Shown here: positions 30,559 to 41,426 of the stretch, piece after piece
How the letters are laid out: every line of letters begins with the position of its first letter
Position numbering within the stretch: the first letter of the stretch is position 1
Source of the DNA: Eunapius fragilis
Taxonomy: Eukaryota; Porifera; Demospongiae; Spongillida; Spongillidae
Length of the DNA stretch: 64,000 nucleotides
Assembly (NCBI GenBank): GCA_963681505.1
Contig: OY811974.1
Span: forward strand, 12,608,144-12,672,143
Direction of reading: 5' to 3'
The notes under the pieces: model-generated
Told to the model about the DNA's origin: nothing
What the model saw: only the letters and a program-made list of their open reading frames with translations
Database searches by the model: none
Position numbers and translations under genes: made by a program

Positions 30559-33283
30559 TCAGATACACTTCCTAGCAGCAGCATGAAGCTGGTCCATGGT
30601 CAGGCCAGAAGGGAGCACCTGCCTCTTCAGCCACCCCTCGGCCTTGCCTGCCACCAGCTCCCACTCCTCTTGCTTGTCTTGGTGTCTGGTTTGCATCACG
30701 CACAGAGCCAACACAGTGGCCCAGACCGCGGCCATCACGCCCACGCACTTCACAGGACACGCCCCTTCCAGCTCGCTTCTCCCCTTACCCAATTGGTGGG
30801 CGAGGCTGTCGTCAAGACACCACGAACCATTGGCCTGTTGAAGAGTGACCAGGGCGGATAGACTGGTCTGGAGCTGAGAGGCACGCTGGCTCACTGGGGA
30901 ACGAGGGGGTGTGGGGCAGTCCGAATCTGCAGGGAGACTAAAATGGCACGTTTCCATGGTCTCAGACGATAAACACATGGCCTCAGGTGATGAACTGCGT
31001 GCTGTATGTCTAGACAAGTTAGAGCTCCCAAACCATCCTGAAAATAACCCAGAGAAAAATCCACCTGACTTCTTGGTACTGGCAGCAGACCTCTGGAAGC
31101 GCATTGCCGAGTGACTGAGGTCATCAGTTTGATTACAAAGGCCCTGCAGCATTTCTCCACGTTGCAGTACTTGGCTAATGTTCGCCTGCATCATGCTCTT
31201 TACATCACCTACCTGAGAAGACATATAGTGAGCTCCACCTCCTGACCCCTCATTGCGGACATCCACGTCCCAGGTCTTCATTGGACCCCTCACAGGCTCC
31301 TTGTTCCCTTCGTCCACTGCAATGTAGGCCGTGTGGGAGGAGACCACACCCATTTCCTTACTCAGTTCCACTATGTCCTCCTTTCTTCTATTGCCTCGTT
31401 CCCAGTCCTTTATAAGGGCCTTGCCTGCTAGATGGTGGACGGTTGGAAATTCTGAGGGAGTGGAGTCTATGTTGAATGAGATGGTGTGTTCAATACTAGC
31501 TCCAAGTACCGACCCCTTTAGCGTTGCAACTCCACTAGCGTGGGACGTGGGTGTGGTCTTTGGATTCATAATCCCGTATATCACTAACTTCTCTCCATTG
31601 AAAATAGGTGGAATGGTCTGGGGACTCTGGAGCACTTCAAATTCTGTTGGCACCTTAAACTCCACAACCACATCAGTAACAGCAGGCTGAAGAGCCCTCT
31701 TAAGACTTCTGATCACCTGATAATGAATTTAAATAATACTGAGCAAGCTAGTGACATCAGTTCTCAATTTCTACACGTATACTTCTGACAACTATGCAGT
31801 TATAACTGCACTCTGTATTGGTGCTACCATAACCCCATGTACCACCTTATAGGAGCTGCAATAACCCCGATGAGCAGCACCCCAATTGGTGCTATCGTAA
31901 CTCACCTTGGCTTGCATCCTCTCTCCTTCCTTTACAAACTCAGATGTGCCTCCGCCCGCCTTGGCCAGTCCCTCCACCAGATCTGTCGAGGCCCCAGACC
32001 CAATACCAAACGTGAAGCACCTAGGATCAAAAGAGCACAACATTAATTGCCAGTGGCACTGGGGCTGGGAACCAGACATACCTTGCCGTGTGGGCGTACT
32101 TCCTCACACACTCAACACACTGCTGCGTGTTGCTCACCGACCCATCGGTGAGGACAAAGACCTGCCTCGGGAGTCCTGGGCGGGGCTTCAGGGAGAAGAC
32201 GTGCTCCAGAGGTGGGAGGAGCTCCGTGCCCCCCAGGTCCGCCTCCACAGTCTGGGCATGGGACACCGCCTTACTCAGGCTGTCCTGGTTGTACGGAAGG
32301 CTGGAAGGGAACAGGTCCACGTAGCTGGAGCCAAAGCCGATGATGTTGAAGAAGCAGCCCTCACTCAGGCTCTTCAGGAAGAGGATGAGAGTCTCTCTGG
32401 CGCTGTTGATGTAGGAACCAGACATGCTGCCGCTCCTGTCCACGAGGAAAAAGAACTCTCCCGCCGCCTCCAATGCCGGGAACTCTGGGTAGAAGGTAAC
32501 CATGACGACTGGTCCAGACATGTAGCCCTTCGTGGTGATATCAGACGTTGCACCTCCCTCCACTAGAACTGATGGCTTGTGTGGTTCCCTGCGCTTGATG
32601 AGGATGACCAGGTCTTTGTCTAAGTTTCCCTCCAGTAGGGTCACGGTCACGCCCTCGCCATCTCTGCTCGAACGGATCGAGTGGGTCGGTGACGTCACCG
32701 CTTCCACCTCAGCGGTGTTGTGCACCTTCATTGTGAACCCGCTCACGCCAGGCCCGTTGGCGTGCTTCACGTCCGCGCCCTGACCGGTACCGCCGCCCTG
32801 TATGGGTGCCGCCGGGTCGCTAAAGCCCGCTGGCGCGTACCTCGGTTTCAAGGAGGCGGGGAGCGAGAATCGGACCCCGCCCTCGGCATCGACAGGGAGG
32901 TCTCCCACCAGTTTGAGGTGGACCTCTGCGTCCGTCCTAGGGGGGAGGTTCCCCAGGCTCACGCTGAACACGTCCCCGCTCTTTTCCTCTCCCAAAGCGG
33001 CCGTCTGGCCGCTGGCAATTGCGTCGTCGTAAATGGCGCGGGCTTCCTCCTTCTCGTGCAGCTGGGCCTTGACCTTACGCCCGTCCAATACCGCCGTGAG
33101 GCCTACCACGGCGTGCGACTGCTCCACGGGGAACCGAAACACCACCTCAGCTGGGTCGTCCGAGTCGTTCGTATACAGAAGAGCCGTCTCGAGACCGGTG
33201 ACGTAACCTTTTACATCTGCTCGGACTTGGACCGACTTGAGTGGGAGGGAAGAGTTCTTGTTCGTTACCATAAGCCCTGCCAT
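30559..33283 (-). CDS. VIT and VWA domain protein (VWA5-like), copy C, intact
   Basis: Exons 33283-32082, 32020-31906 and 31716-30559 join to 825 codons including the stop, with no break. Residues 1-150 form a VIT domain ('VTGLETALLYTNDSDDPAEV', 'FRFPVEQSHAVVGL', 'SLGNLPPRTDAEVHLKLVGDL'). A VWA domain follows with MIDAS 'DRSGSM' and 'LTDGSVSN'. The C-terminal half is specific to the family, with a Ser/Pro-rich linker and a final helical part. VIT+VWA proteins include animal VWA5A/VWA5B and, more distantly, inter-alpha-trypsin inhibitor heavy chains. No signal peptide is visible, so a cytoplasmic role like VWA5A is likelier. It is divergent from the Calx-beta gene starting about 0.5 kb away. 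Confidence 0.92.
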
Positions 33284-33886
33284 CTTTGCTTACGTTTACA
33301 TATTAGTTAGGTGATGTCATAGGTTATGCGTCTGCATGGGTACGAGACTAATTGTACAGCCAGATCAATATTGCTACTGAAATGAACTAACATAAAGTTG
33401 ATGAAAGATTTGACCACCTATCACGCTATCTACTACAATTCCCATCACCATAAATGATAGTCGACTGTGAAGGATGCCACCAACGCTCCCAGCAGCTATA
33501 CTACCCCGGGCCACGTATACACACAGCACTTAATATCACTTAGTACAACACCACATATATATATATATATATATATATAATTATATATATATATATATAT
33601 ATATAGGGAACCACCACACACAATAATAAATACCCACAACGTAGCTAGGTGCTATAGCTAAATGGTCAGTCCGCCACACTACCTTAATATAATTATTATA
33701 ACGAGTTTCCAGATTTGTACCCACCCATCAGCCTTTCCCCTGTATGTTCCGCGAACGATCAGCAAAGGTCGTGTGCATTTTTATTGCAGCTGTGCTTGGC
33801 GTCCCACGTACGTTATTCGCTATACTCATTCGTTATCACATTGCACGCTTATATTCATACGTGCTTCCCTTCCCGTCCCCTCGCAG
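33284..33886. promoter_or_regulatory. Shared divergent promoter region, VWA5-like and Calx-beta genes
   Basis: Sits between the VWA5-like start codon and the first clear Calx-beta exon. It includes a (TA)n run at 33554-33604. A small upstream exon of the Calx-beta gene probably lies at 33791-33808 (acceptor 'tttttattgcag', donor 'CCAC|GTACGT'); joined in frame to 33887 it reads like the end of a signal peptide. The first coding exon was not found with confidence. Confidence 0.5.
33554..33604. repeat. (TA)n microsatellite
   Basis: About 50 bp of alternating AT with one 'aatt' interruption, in the divergent promoter region. Confidence 0.95.
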
Positions 33887-36559
33887 TCGTCTCTGCACAG
33901 GTAACATCCTACACTTCTAGCGACACTTGCAGCTCTACCGGTTTCACCACATCGGACAGTAGCCAGGGTACGGGACAGTGTTGCGTCAAGGAGGGAGGAA
34001 GGTCCTACAAATGGGACACCGGTCCTTGCTGGGCTTGCGTAGGTAAGTGTTATCTTATTCATGTACGTTCGCTGCCCTCAGCTAGTGTCTTCCTCCCGCG
34101 ACAGTGTACGGGTTTTTTCCAGACCAGGCCTCCACCTCCTTACCTATCACAAGCATCTCTCGCAGAGAAGGGTCCCAGTTCACCGTGTACTTTGGATACG
34201 TGAACGGAACGTTGTCGAGTAGTAACCATCTCGTTGTCTTCACAGTGCTGGATAGTAAGTTCGACTCCATGGTGCGCGCGCCGCTCTTTGATTGTGTCTC
34301 TCTGCAGATCCTACTCGATACATCAAAACCTTTGCTAGTGGTATTTTGAACAGCAAAACAACCAGAGTGCCGTTTTCACTGAACCATCTTTTGGACAACA
34401 AAGCCTTACAGCCTCAACTAGTGGTCCCAGTCAGTGCCACAGTCGATGGCGTTTGTTATGCCTTTCAGTGTTACAATATTGGATGGAGATGGTGAGTGGG
34501 CGTGGTTACATATACCATCACGTGGTTAACATAGCTGCATACCATTCCAGTTGTCAATATCGGGTTCCGAGAACCATATTACAGTGTGACAGAAGGGGAA
34601 CCACCACCAAACCAATACCCTAACATTAAGCTGGTCAAAAATAAAGATATTGTCCAGCCACTTAAATTAAAGCTAATACCACTGACAGCTGACCAGTTTA
34701 GGACTCTGAGCATTCCACTACCAGCTGGTACTAGCCTGTCTAACCCAGCCCAGTGTAAGTGAAGGTCTTCACATTGAATACTTTTGGCTACTGGTTGTGT
34801 TCTTGTTCCTCAGACATACCCAATGGACCTCAGGACTTCAATGCAACACCTCTAAATCTCACCTTCTCCACTCTACCGCATGATAATATACTCAATCAAC
34901 TTGTTGGCATTGTGGATGACCATATCAATGAGGCAGACCAGGAGTTTTTTTGTATAGTCAGGGTCTTAGATACCTCCCCGGTTACATCTGGGCGTGTCAA
35001 CATCACTAGTCCATCTATACAGTCATACAGATAGTTGATAATGATCGTAAGTCATTTCACACCATTGCCAAGCAAGTATCTTGATAAGACCTTCCATATG
35101 AGGTGGCCGGTTATGACATCACTTTGGAATGCTGGGGCTGGTGATGGAGGGGGTGCGCTCCCACCTAGCCACATGTAGCAAAGAGACTTTGTAGAGGGAT
35201 GGTACATTTTAATGCATTAGTTAATCTTATTAGTGCGGACATATATTACATTTATTTAATTTCCTTATCCCACTGCAGCCATCTCAATAGGCTTTGGACA
35301 GGTAGAGTACACCTTTACTAAAGGGGAACAACCTGGATCAATAATACTGGTCAAGGATGATGTGGTGGTGACTGAACAGACCTTTCATGTCCAGGTGACA
35401 ACAGACAGCAGTGCAGTGGAGAACCAGGCCATATATAATGTGGACTTTGCTATAGGAGGCAATCCAGTGCAATATTACTCAATACTACCACACCAACAAT
35501 ACATCTCCTTTTCAGTCAACATTTTAAATGATACTTCGGTTACTGGGACTATTACGACCACCCTAGTTTCTACATTTCTCTGAATTCAGTTCCATATTAC
35601 ACACCACACTACCCCACTACCACACTAGTCATCTTGAATAAAAATGGTGGGTTCATATGAGGGATCACATGATCTGGTTGTAATGATCACCTCTCTATGT
35701 GCAGTTGCTATTATAGGGTTTACTAGTGGTGAGAAAGTTGTAACTGAAGGAGAAGATTTTTATGTCTGTGTACATGTCACAAAACCTGATCAAAATGTTC
35801 GGATACAGCTAACTTTCCATCTACAGGTGGACCTAATCCCTGTCACTGCAGGTGAGAAAGAGAGGGAGATAGGAGGGTTAGGCAAGTGAAATACGAGCAT
35901 CATTGTGGCTAACCCATTATAACTTCAATATATCTACATTATTGTACTGTAAATTCTATTGCAGATATGTACCCTGATGTATATGTAGTACCCTCATCAC
36001 ATCATAGCTGCCCGCCCCCCCCCCCCCCCCCCCCCCACCCAGCATGAAAAATTGTAGGGTAATGTATTTAAGCAGTGACTATTGCAACCTAATTAAGTTG
36101 ATGTGGCACCAACTTATTAGCATGTGCTGATCCTATAGACAAATCTGATGTTTCAGTTTCCTCAACTGTATGGGGAGCATTCCGAAATGATATCAGGGAT
36201 GGCTGCTTTCAGGTGACAGCGTGGTTTGATTCATATTTTGAGGGAAACCAGATATTCCAGTATTCCCTCTCCTTATATTGGGTTAATCAACCATCATCAG
36301 TCATGGTCTCACCCAACACCACAGTGGTGACCATTAAGGACAACACCCGTAAGAGGAGATGGAGGAGGAGAGGGGAGGATTATCAACTAACCTCTTCTTT
36401 CCACCCCTGCAGCCCTCACTATCGGGTTTGACCACACCCAGTACACTGTAAAGGAGTCGAAATCTTCTGTCACCTTAAATGTGTCCAAACTGGGCAATGT
36501 GAGGATACAGGGGACCAACGTTACAGTAATGTTCTCCACTGTGGATGGAACTGCACTTG
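33887..36559 (+). pseudogene. Calx-beta repeat protein, copy C, frameshifted and 3'-truncated
   Basis: Exons 33887-34042, 34105-34254, 34308-34491, 34551-34754, 34814-35046, 35279-35646, 35705-35851, 36139-36348 and 36413-36559 match copy B one for one. The first is Cys-rich ('GTGQCCVKEGGRSYKWDTGP'). Lesions relative to copies A and B: an 8-nt loss near 34449, a 2-nt gain near 35022 and a 1-nt loss near 35574, each shifting the frame. After 36559 homology ends near 36660 and the exons found at 15034 onward in copy B are absent. It keeps the promoter side that copy B lost, so neither copy is complete. Confidence 0.85.
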
Positions 36560-36882
36560 GTTAGTGGATGTGGCTACTGATGAAGGGGTACTGATGGGAA
36601 TACCTAAATAATTTAAAATGAAATTGGGGGTGTAAGACTGTTTGGCAGTTATGCAATTCTGCCGGGGGGGGAGTCGAACGAACCCCTTCTGACGACTCCA
36701 CGCACTCACGCACTACAAATTATATAGAAATGGACGGTTCCTGCATGGGTGAAGTAACTCTGCCATAACTCGGACCCTTCCCCCCCCCCCCCTTTTTTTT
36801 TTTACCTGATGAACCTTGCACAGAAAAAATTGAGTTGAAGGCGAGCGGTTGAAGGTATTCGAATTTAAACCCGAAATTTGAA

Positions 36883-37330
36883 TCTGCGGCAGCAGGTTCA
36901 ATACATGTATAGGATTGATTGAGGGTTGATGAATGTCATTAATAACACTTCTAGCGTCTGGAGGGACAACGGAGAAACGGATCGCTTATCTCTTTATCGC
37001 GATGGAATGAGAGCACAACGATCTACAGTTCTACGTTTGTTCCGTGTCATAAAACGGTGTGGTTATAGAGAAACAAACAATTTCCTGTTTCACGTGCCCA
37101 GTCCTAAAATAATTCTCCATCGTCGTCGTCGTCGTCGTCGTCGTCTTCTTAGGAAGGTATAACTCGAGCTAGGAACGGTTTAGAAGGACGGGAATAGTAC
37201 CAATCGCTTCGAAATTTACCGGCACGTTATCCTTACATGTCATATAGACGCATATCAAGTTCTATTTAATAATGTATGTAATAGATATTTATTAATAATT
37301 TTAGGCAGTATAAATACTCTAACCTGTTGA
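36883..37330 (+). mobile_element. Helitron-like 5' segment
   Basis: Begins near 'ATCTGCGGCAGCAGGTTCAA' and continues with the block found at 44498, 44905 and (reversed) 41311, including the CGT run at 37119-37145 and 'aggcagtataaatactctaacc'. It joins directly to a LINE tail at 37338, so it is a truncated unit. Confidence 0.7.
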
Positions 37331-37337
37331 ATCATTC

Positions 37338-37545
37338 GGGGCCTGGGGCCAACTAGCCTCTAACACATTCAAGAAACTTGCTTCCCGCCTTTCAGTCCAG
37401 GTTAACTCCTCCACTTCCACCACTCTGGACATCATTTATTCCAGACTAAACCTTTCCCTTGTGCGCTCGAATGCCAGAGCATTTCTTGCAAGGGCAGGTC
37501 CCCGTGCTAAAGTCTCAGACCTCTACTTAGTTGGTTGACTCATAC
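37338..37545 (+). pseudogene. RLE-type LINE, C-terminal tail
   Basis: Reads 'WGQLASNTFKKLASRLSVQ' and 'IYSRLNLSLVRSNARAFLAR', the conserved last ~60 residues of this LINE family. Confidence 0.7.
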
Positions 37546-37569
37546 ATAGTTACATAGTTTACTAGTTAA

Positions 37570-37865
37570 ACAAGTAAATAAAAACATTCTCTAACGAGAG
37601 AGTTGTTGGTATATAGGATTGACCAATGGTGGTGTAAAAAGCACGGAAACAAGAGTGACAGAAATTTTACTCGAAAATTGAAATTGGCCTATATTTAGCA
37701 CATTACTCAGGCATGCGCTGTTATTTTGTGAGCGTGCTAAATATAGGCCAATTTCAATTTTCGAGTAAAATTTCTGTCACTCTTGTTTCCGTGCTTTTTA
37801 CACCACCATTGGTCAATCCTATATACCAACAACTCTCTCGTTAGAGAATGTTTTTATTTACTTGT
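37570..37865. mobile_element. Long palindromic MITE, member 1
   Basis: The ~140-bp arms are nearly perfect inverted copies, from 'acaagtaaataaaaacattc' to 'gaatgtttttatttacttgt', with a ~20-bp loop. Members also at 48029, 52608 and (diverged) 60129. Three members share the same ~90-bp flank containing 'ggatcgtccaaatt', so the unit that moves may be larger than the hairpin. Confidence 0.85.
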
Positions 37866-37964
37866 TTCATAGGTTTTTTTTCACCGTAGTCGATTAAATG
37901 TAGGAAGAGCACATAGAATTTGGACGATCCCCTTTAATTCTTAATGCAATAACAAACAGAAAAC

Positions 37965-38210
37965 ATGCCAGCAATGACACAAAGTGCTCAGAGCTTGGGT
38001 GTGTGTGTGTACCTTTGGCAGTTGAGGTTTATGGATGTTGGGGTCAAGAAGCACAGACAAACCTTTCTCGACTGGCAGCGCGCCTGGTAATTAGATCAAA
38101 TGGTTGCAAGTCCCAGGCCACTTCGGCTCTCTATGGCAGGTTAAACTTGGTCCTAGTTAGAGCGAATGCCAGAGCTCTGCTGTCCCGTTCAATGGCAACT
38201 GGATGTTAGT
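37965..38210 (+). pseudogene. RLE-type LINE, C-terminal tail
   Basis: Reads 'VPLAVEVYGCWGQEAQTNLS' and 'YGRLNLVLVRANARALLSR'. An AATAAA and an AT-rich tail follow at 38300-38340. Confidence 0.75.
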
Positions 38211-38249
38211 CTCCTCACCTTCTCCGTTTCAGTGTATTGTTTTTTGTTT

Positions 38250-38780
38250 AGTAAAATTGTGTAGCTTAAAACTGTAAATGTTGTATATGTAGTATCATTT
38301 CAATAAATAACTTTAATAATAAGAATTATAATTATATGAATTTGTACTATTAATTATTGGTTGTCCTCGCCCGCGCCCTCGTCTCCTGCGGGGACGTCCT
38401 CCTCCCCGGCCTCCCCGCCATGCTGGGTTCTGCCAGGGTGGCAGTGGCCATGCAGGCCAGGGAGGGAGCACAGGCGGCGGTGGCAGCGGGGGCAGCGCTC
38501 TTAGTAAAACTGTGTAGCTTAAAACTGTAAATGTTGTATATGTAGTATCATTTCAATAAATAACTTTAATAATATAATTATATGAATTTGTACTATAAAC
38601 ATATGTAAACAATTATAGACTTTAATAATAATAATTATAATTATAGGATGTATAAATTATTTGTTGTCCTCGCCCGCGCCCTCGTCTCCTGCGGGGACGT
38701 CCTCCTCCCCGGCCTCCCCGCCATGCTGGGTTCTGCCAGGGTGGCAGTGGCCAGGGAGGGAGCACAGGCGGCGGTGGCAG
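38250..38780. repeat. Tandem duplication of a LINE tail plus Helitron 3' gene end
   Basis: The stretch 'gtaaaattgtgtagcttaaa' through the R-rich coding end (38250-38500) is repeated at 38503-38780. The second copy leads into the full proline-rich coding tail. Confidence 0.75.
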
Positions 38781-39099
38781 CGCTGGTGGTGCCGGCGGGG
38801 GTAGCGCTGGTGGTGCCGGCGGGGGCAGCGCTGGTGGTGCCGGTGGGGGCAGCGCTGGTGGTGCCGGCGGGGGTAGCGCTGGTGGTGCCGGCGGGGGTAG
38901 CGCTGGTGGTGCCGGCGGGGGCAGCGCTGGTGGTGCCGGTGGGGGCAGCACTGGTGGTGCCGGCGGGGGTAGCGCTGGTGGTGCCGGCGGGGGCAGCGCT
39001 GGTGGTGCCGGTGGGGGTAGCGCTGCTGGTAGTGGCGGGGCTTCTGGAGGTGGCGGGGTGAAGGGGAGAGGAGTCGGAGGATTTATGTCATCCTCTTCA
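38641..39099 (-). CDS. Proline-rich then arginine-rich C-terminal coding tail of Helitron ORF2
   Basis: Read from 39099 down it begins with an acidic stretch ('EGSEEEENEEDDINPPTPLP'), then about ten 8-residue repeats 'APPALPPP', and ends 'GGRPRRRRGRGRGQ' and a stop. It is in the +1 frame relative to ORF2, which closes at 39097; the junction is a run of six T. Related tails occur at 47529-47890 and 48960-49280, so the frame is conserved in spite of repeats. Confidence 0.55.
38780..39020. repeat. 24-bp coding minisatellite, about 10 copies
   Basis: Unit 'gcagcgctggtggtgccggc' plus four G, alternating 'ggggta/ggggca'. It codes the APPALPPP repeat on the minus strand. Copy number differs in the relatives at 47600-47700 (about 4) and 49040-49090 (about 2). 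Confidence 0.9.
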
Positions 39100-39894
39100 T
39101 TCTCTTCCTCCTCCGACCCCTCTTGATGAAAAAATGTGGCATTTGCGAGCTTTATAAAGCAGCCTAGTGAAAGCCCTTAATACAGGAAAGTGAGGTGAAG
39201 CTGCCCTAATAACCCGCAATGGACTAGAGCATTCTGGAAGCTCACAATTAATAGGATGCCCAAGCTGTTCAATAATCCCAGAATTCAATTTCAAAGTGAT
39301 ACCAGTATGAACATGACCACACCCTGAATCAAGATCATCAAGCCCAGCTCGAAGATCTTCAATGGACATTTGGAACAGTGACTTTGTCCTCAACACTATT
39401 GCTACTTCTTCACTAGTGAGGTTGCGACACTCATTTGTACATTTCCATTTCAAGGGGCGCATGGTAACCTTATCTCTGTCCCCTATCTCCTCTGACACTA
39501 CACACCTACCATTGAGGTCTACTGGAATGGCCCCAAGTCGTTTTGTGTAAGTGTACGAAGTATTTAAAAAGTAAGGTTCAGAGCCAGCAGTATGATACCT
39601 ACGCCCTACTAAAATATCATTTTCTCCTATTTTCATTCTATTTATTTCACGGATAGTTTTTAGCAATGACCCTGCTTTTGCTCTTCGTACACTTAGTGCT
39701 TTAGAAACCAATGCCTCTGCCCCAATCTTACTTACTGCTGCATGGGCAGATCTAGTAACAACCTTTTGAGCTAGCAATGGATGAGACTTACAAAAGGCAT
39801 CATTTACTTCACTTAGAAGCTCACTATCCCTAAGAATAGCTTTTTCAAGACCACCATTATACTCCACTAGTGCATGAGATTTGGGTTCATACAA
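39097..39894 (-). CDS. Helitron-associated ORF2 (265 residues, N-terminal part only)
   Basis: Open from ATG 39894 ('MYEPKSHALVEYNGGLEKAI'). Contains Cys/His pairs ('KWKCTNECRN', 'DSGCGHVHTG', 'INCELPECSS') that suggest zinc binding, and ends 'RAASPHFPVLRAFTRLLYKA'. The Cys pattern and order resemble the region upstream of the Rep domain in large sponge Helitron proteins as I recall them; this is memory, not a search. The Rep and helicase parts are missing, and a proline-rich tail follows in another frame. A shortened relative lies at 46663-46863. Confidence 0.55.
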   Translation of the reverse strand: MYEPKSHALVEYNGGLEKAILRDSELLSEVNDAFCKSHPLLAQKVVTRSAHAAVSKIGAEALVSKALSVRRAKAGSLLKTIREINRMKIGENDILVGRRYHTAGSEPYFLNTSYTYTKRLGAIPVDLNGRCVVSEEIGDRDKVTMRPLKWKCTNECRNLTSEEVAIVLRTKSLFQMSIEDLRAGLDDLDSGCGHVHTGITLKLNSGIIEQLGHPINCELPECSSPLRVIRAASPHFPVLRAFTRLLYKARKCHIFSSRGVGGGRE

Positions 39895-40139
39895 GGAGTA
39901 GCTATATGGGAGAAGGATATGGTTGCAGTTATTGTCATTTCACTTATAGTTCTCAGCCCTTGCAACTGTAATTATATTCATACATTTGCAACACATGTAC
40001 ATGGCTAGACAGATAAGGAAGCCTTCACATAAGGAAGCCTTTTTATACATCAGATTAAAACAATAGACACTACTACTGTACACACAGTTGCATGCTTTAC
40101 ATGTGAAGTGAATGGTTTTTGTGCAGATCCGTGCTGTAC

Positions 40140-40205
40140 ATAGTTGTGCGGGCCCTACTACCGCGTTTGGTCAGGTAGTAGGGTGACAAGCCCGACCAAA
40201 CACCA
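40140..40205. repeat. Palindromic block 'ccctactaccgcgtttggtc', minus-orientation unit
   Basis: Inverted repeats with 'gaccaaacgcggtagtaggg'. It lies between ORF1 and ORF2. Equivalents at 44348-44405 and 46345-46420; the full-length MITE relative is at 59405-59741. Confidence 0.7.
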
Positions 40206-40246
40206 CCCTACTATGCTCTACAAATGTTGCATGCACAGCTTTTTAA

Positions 40247-40804
40247 TCATGCCATAACATACCTTTGGGTGGTAGTGGTAGTGCTGTGACCCCTGCGGTA
40301 CCGCGTCCTCTCGGAAGCACATTTAGCCAATCGGACAGCGGGGTCATTCCAATACCGACTCCTTTGAGATGCTTTAATGGCAGCTGAATTGTCCTCGTAT
40401 TTCTGCCTGTTAGCAGCGCGGTTCCCCTCGAGGTCCTCTTCATATCGCCGCCTTTTAGCAGCACGGTTCTCCTCGAGGTCCTCTTCATATCGCCGCCTTT
40501 TAGCAGCACGGTTCTCCTCGAGGTCCTCTTCATATCGCCGCCTGTTAGCAGCACGGTTCTCCTCGAGGTCCTCTTCATATAGCCGCCTTTTAGCAGCACG
40601 GTTCTCCTCAAGGTCCTCTTTATATCGCCGCCTTTTAGCAGATCGCTTAGATTCAATATCTGCGTTGTAGCTGTCGCGTACAGAGGCCTTCTTCTTTTCG
40701 GGATCGGCCTTGTAGAGCGCTCGGGCTTTAGCTTTGTTCTCGTCTTGCTTTTGGAGGTATTCCGCTCGTTGCTTAGATCTCTTCTTTTGATTACGCGAAG
40801 GCAT
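40247..40804 (-). CDS. Helitron-associated ORF1: Lys/Arg/Glu-rich repeat protein
   Basis: 185 residues from ATG 40804 ('MPSRNQKKRSKQRAEYLQKQ'). One 'YKADPEKKKASVRDS' repeat is followed by six near-identical 'RRRYEEDLEENRAAK' repeats and a C-terminal 'RYWNDPAVRLA', 'RTRYRRGH'. Highly charged and predicted helical, probably a coiled coil or nucleic-acid-binding domain. The ADPEKKK repeat is, to my memory, very common in sponge transposon proteins. Copies at 41427-44330 (interrupted) and 45427-46311 (one nonsense codon) differ mainly in repeat number. The true start is the ATG: upstream in-frame sequence has no other. Confidence 0.7.
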   Translation of the reverse strand: MPSRNQKKRSKQRAEYLQKQDENKAKARALYKADPEKKKASVRDSYNADIESKRSAKRRRYKEDLEENRAAKRRLYEEDLEENRAANRRRYEEDLEENRAAKRRRYEEDLEENRAAKRRRYEEDLEGNRAANRQKYEDNSAAIKASQRSRYWNDPAVRLAKCASERTRYRRGHSTTTTTQRYVMA

Positions 40805-41426
40805 TTTTAGAAAAACAACTTCACTAGCCAAAGTAACAACTAAACTGCGATAGGAACACCAAATATTTTTTGTGCAGGTTAGAGTATTTATACTGCCTAA
40901 AATTATTAATAAATATCTATTACATACATTATTAAATAGAAGTTGATATGTGTCTATATGACATGTATGGATAACGTGCCGGTAAATTTCGAAGCGATTG
41001 GTACTATTCCCGTCCTTCTAAACCGTTCCTAGCTCGAGTTATACCTTCCTAAGAAGACGACGACGACGACGATGAAGAATTATTTTAGGACTGGGCACGA
41101 GAAACAGGAAATTGTTTGTTTCTCTATAACCACACCGTTTTATGACACGGTACCAACGTAGAACTGTAGGTCGTTGTACCCTCATTCTATCGCAATAAAG
41201 AGATAAGCGATCCGTTTCTCCGTTGTCCCTCCAGATGCTAGTGAAGTTTTATTAATGACATTCATCAACCCTCAATCAATCCTATATTGAACCTGCTGCC
41301 GCAGGTTCAGATACTTGTTTATCCTGTACGTGCAATTGTCTTTCTAACCTGCATTAAAATATCTGGTTTTCCTATCGCAGTTTTGTTGTTGCTTTGGCTA
41401 GTGAAGTTGTTTTCTAAAAATGCCTT

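Larger units (their letters stand above)
25787..36660. repeat. Segmental duplication, copy C
   Basis: Collinear with 6120-14600. It starts inside the BEL fragment and stops about 100 bp past the Calx-beta exon ending at 36559, where unrelated transposon sequence begins. It carries a Tc1-like insertion (27721-29368) absent from copy B and retains the promoter region deleted there. Confidence 0.9.
38640..41311 (-). mobile_element. Helitron-like unit, minus orientation
   Basis: On the minus strand the 5' end is A|'TCTGAACCTGCGGCAGCAGG' at 41311, a TC start after an A as in Helitrons. It carries ORF1 (40804-40247), a palindromic block (40200-40140), ORF2 (39894-39097) and a proline-rich/arginine-rich coding tail to 38641. 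ORF2 resembles what I remember as the N-terminal region upstream of the Rep domain in sponge Helitron proteins. No Rep or helicase motif is present here, so it is non-autonomous. A 3' CTRR end was not identified. Confidence 0.6.

Noticed and set aside
36660-36700. Possible tRNA T-arm 'ggttcgttcgactcc' (minus strand)
   Set aside because: Spacing does not fit a T-arm and no A-box or acceptor stem partner is visible.
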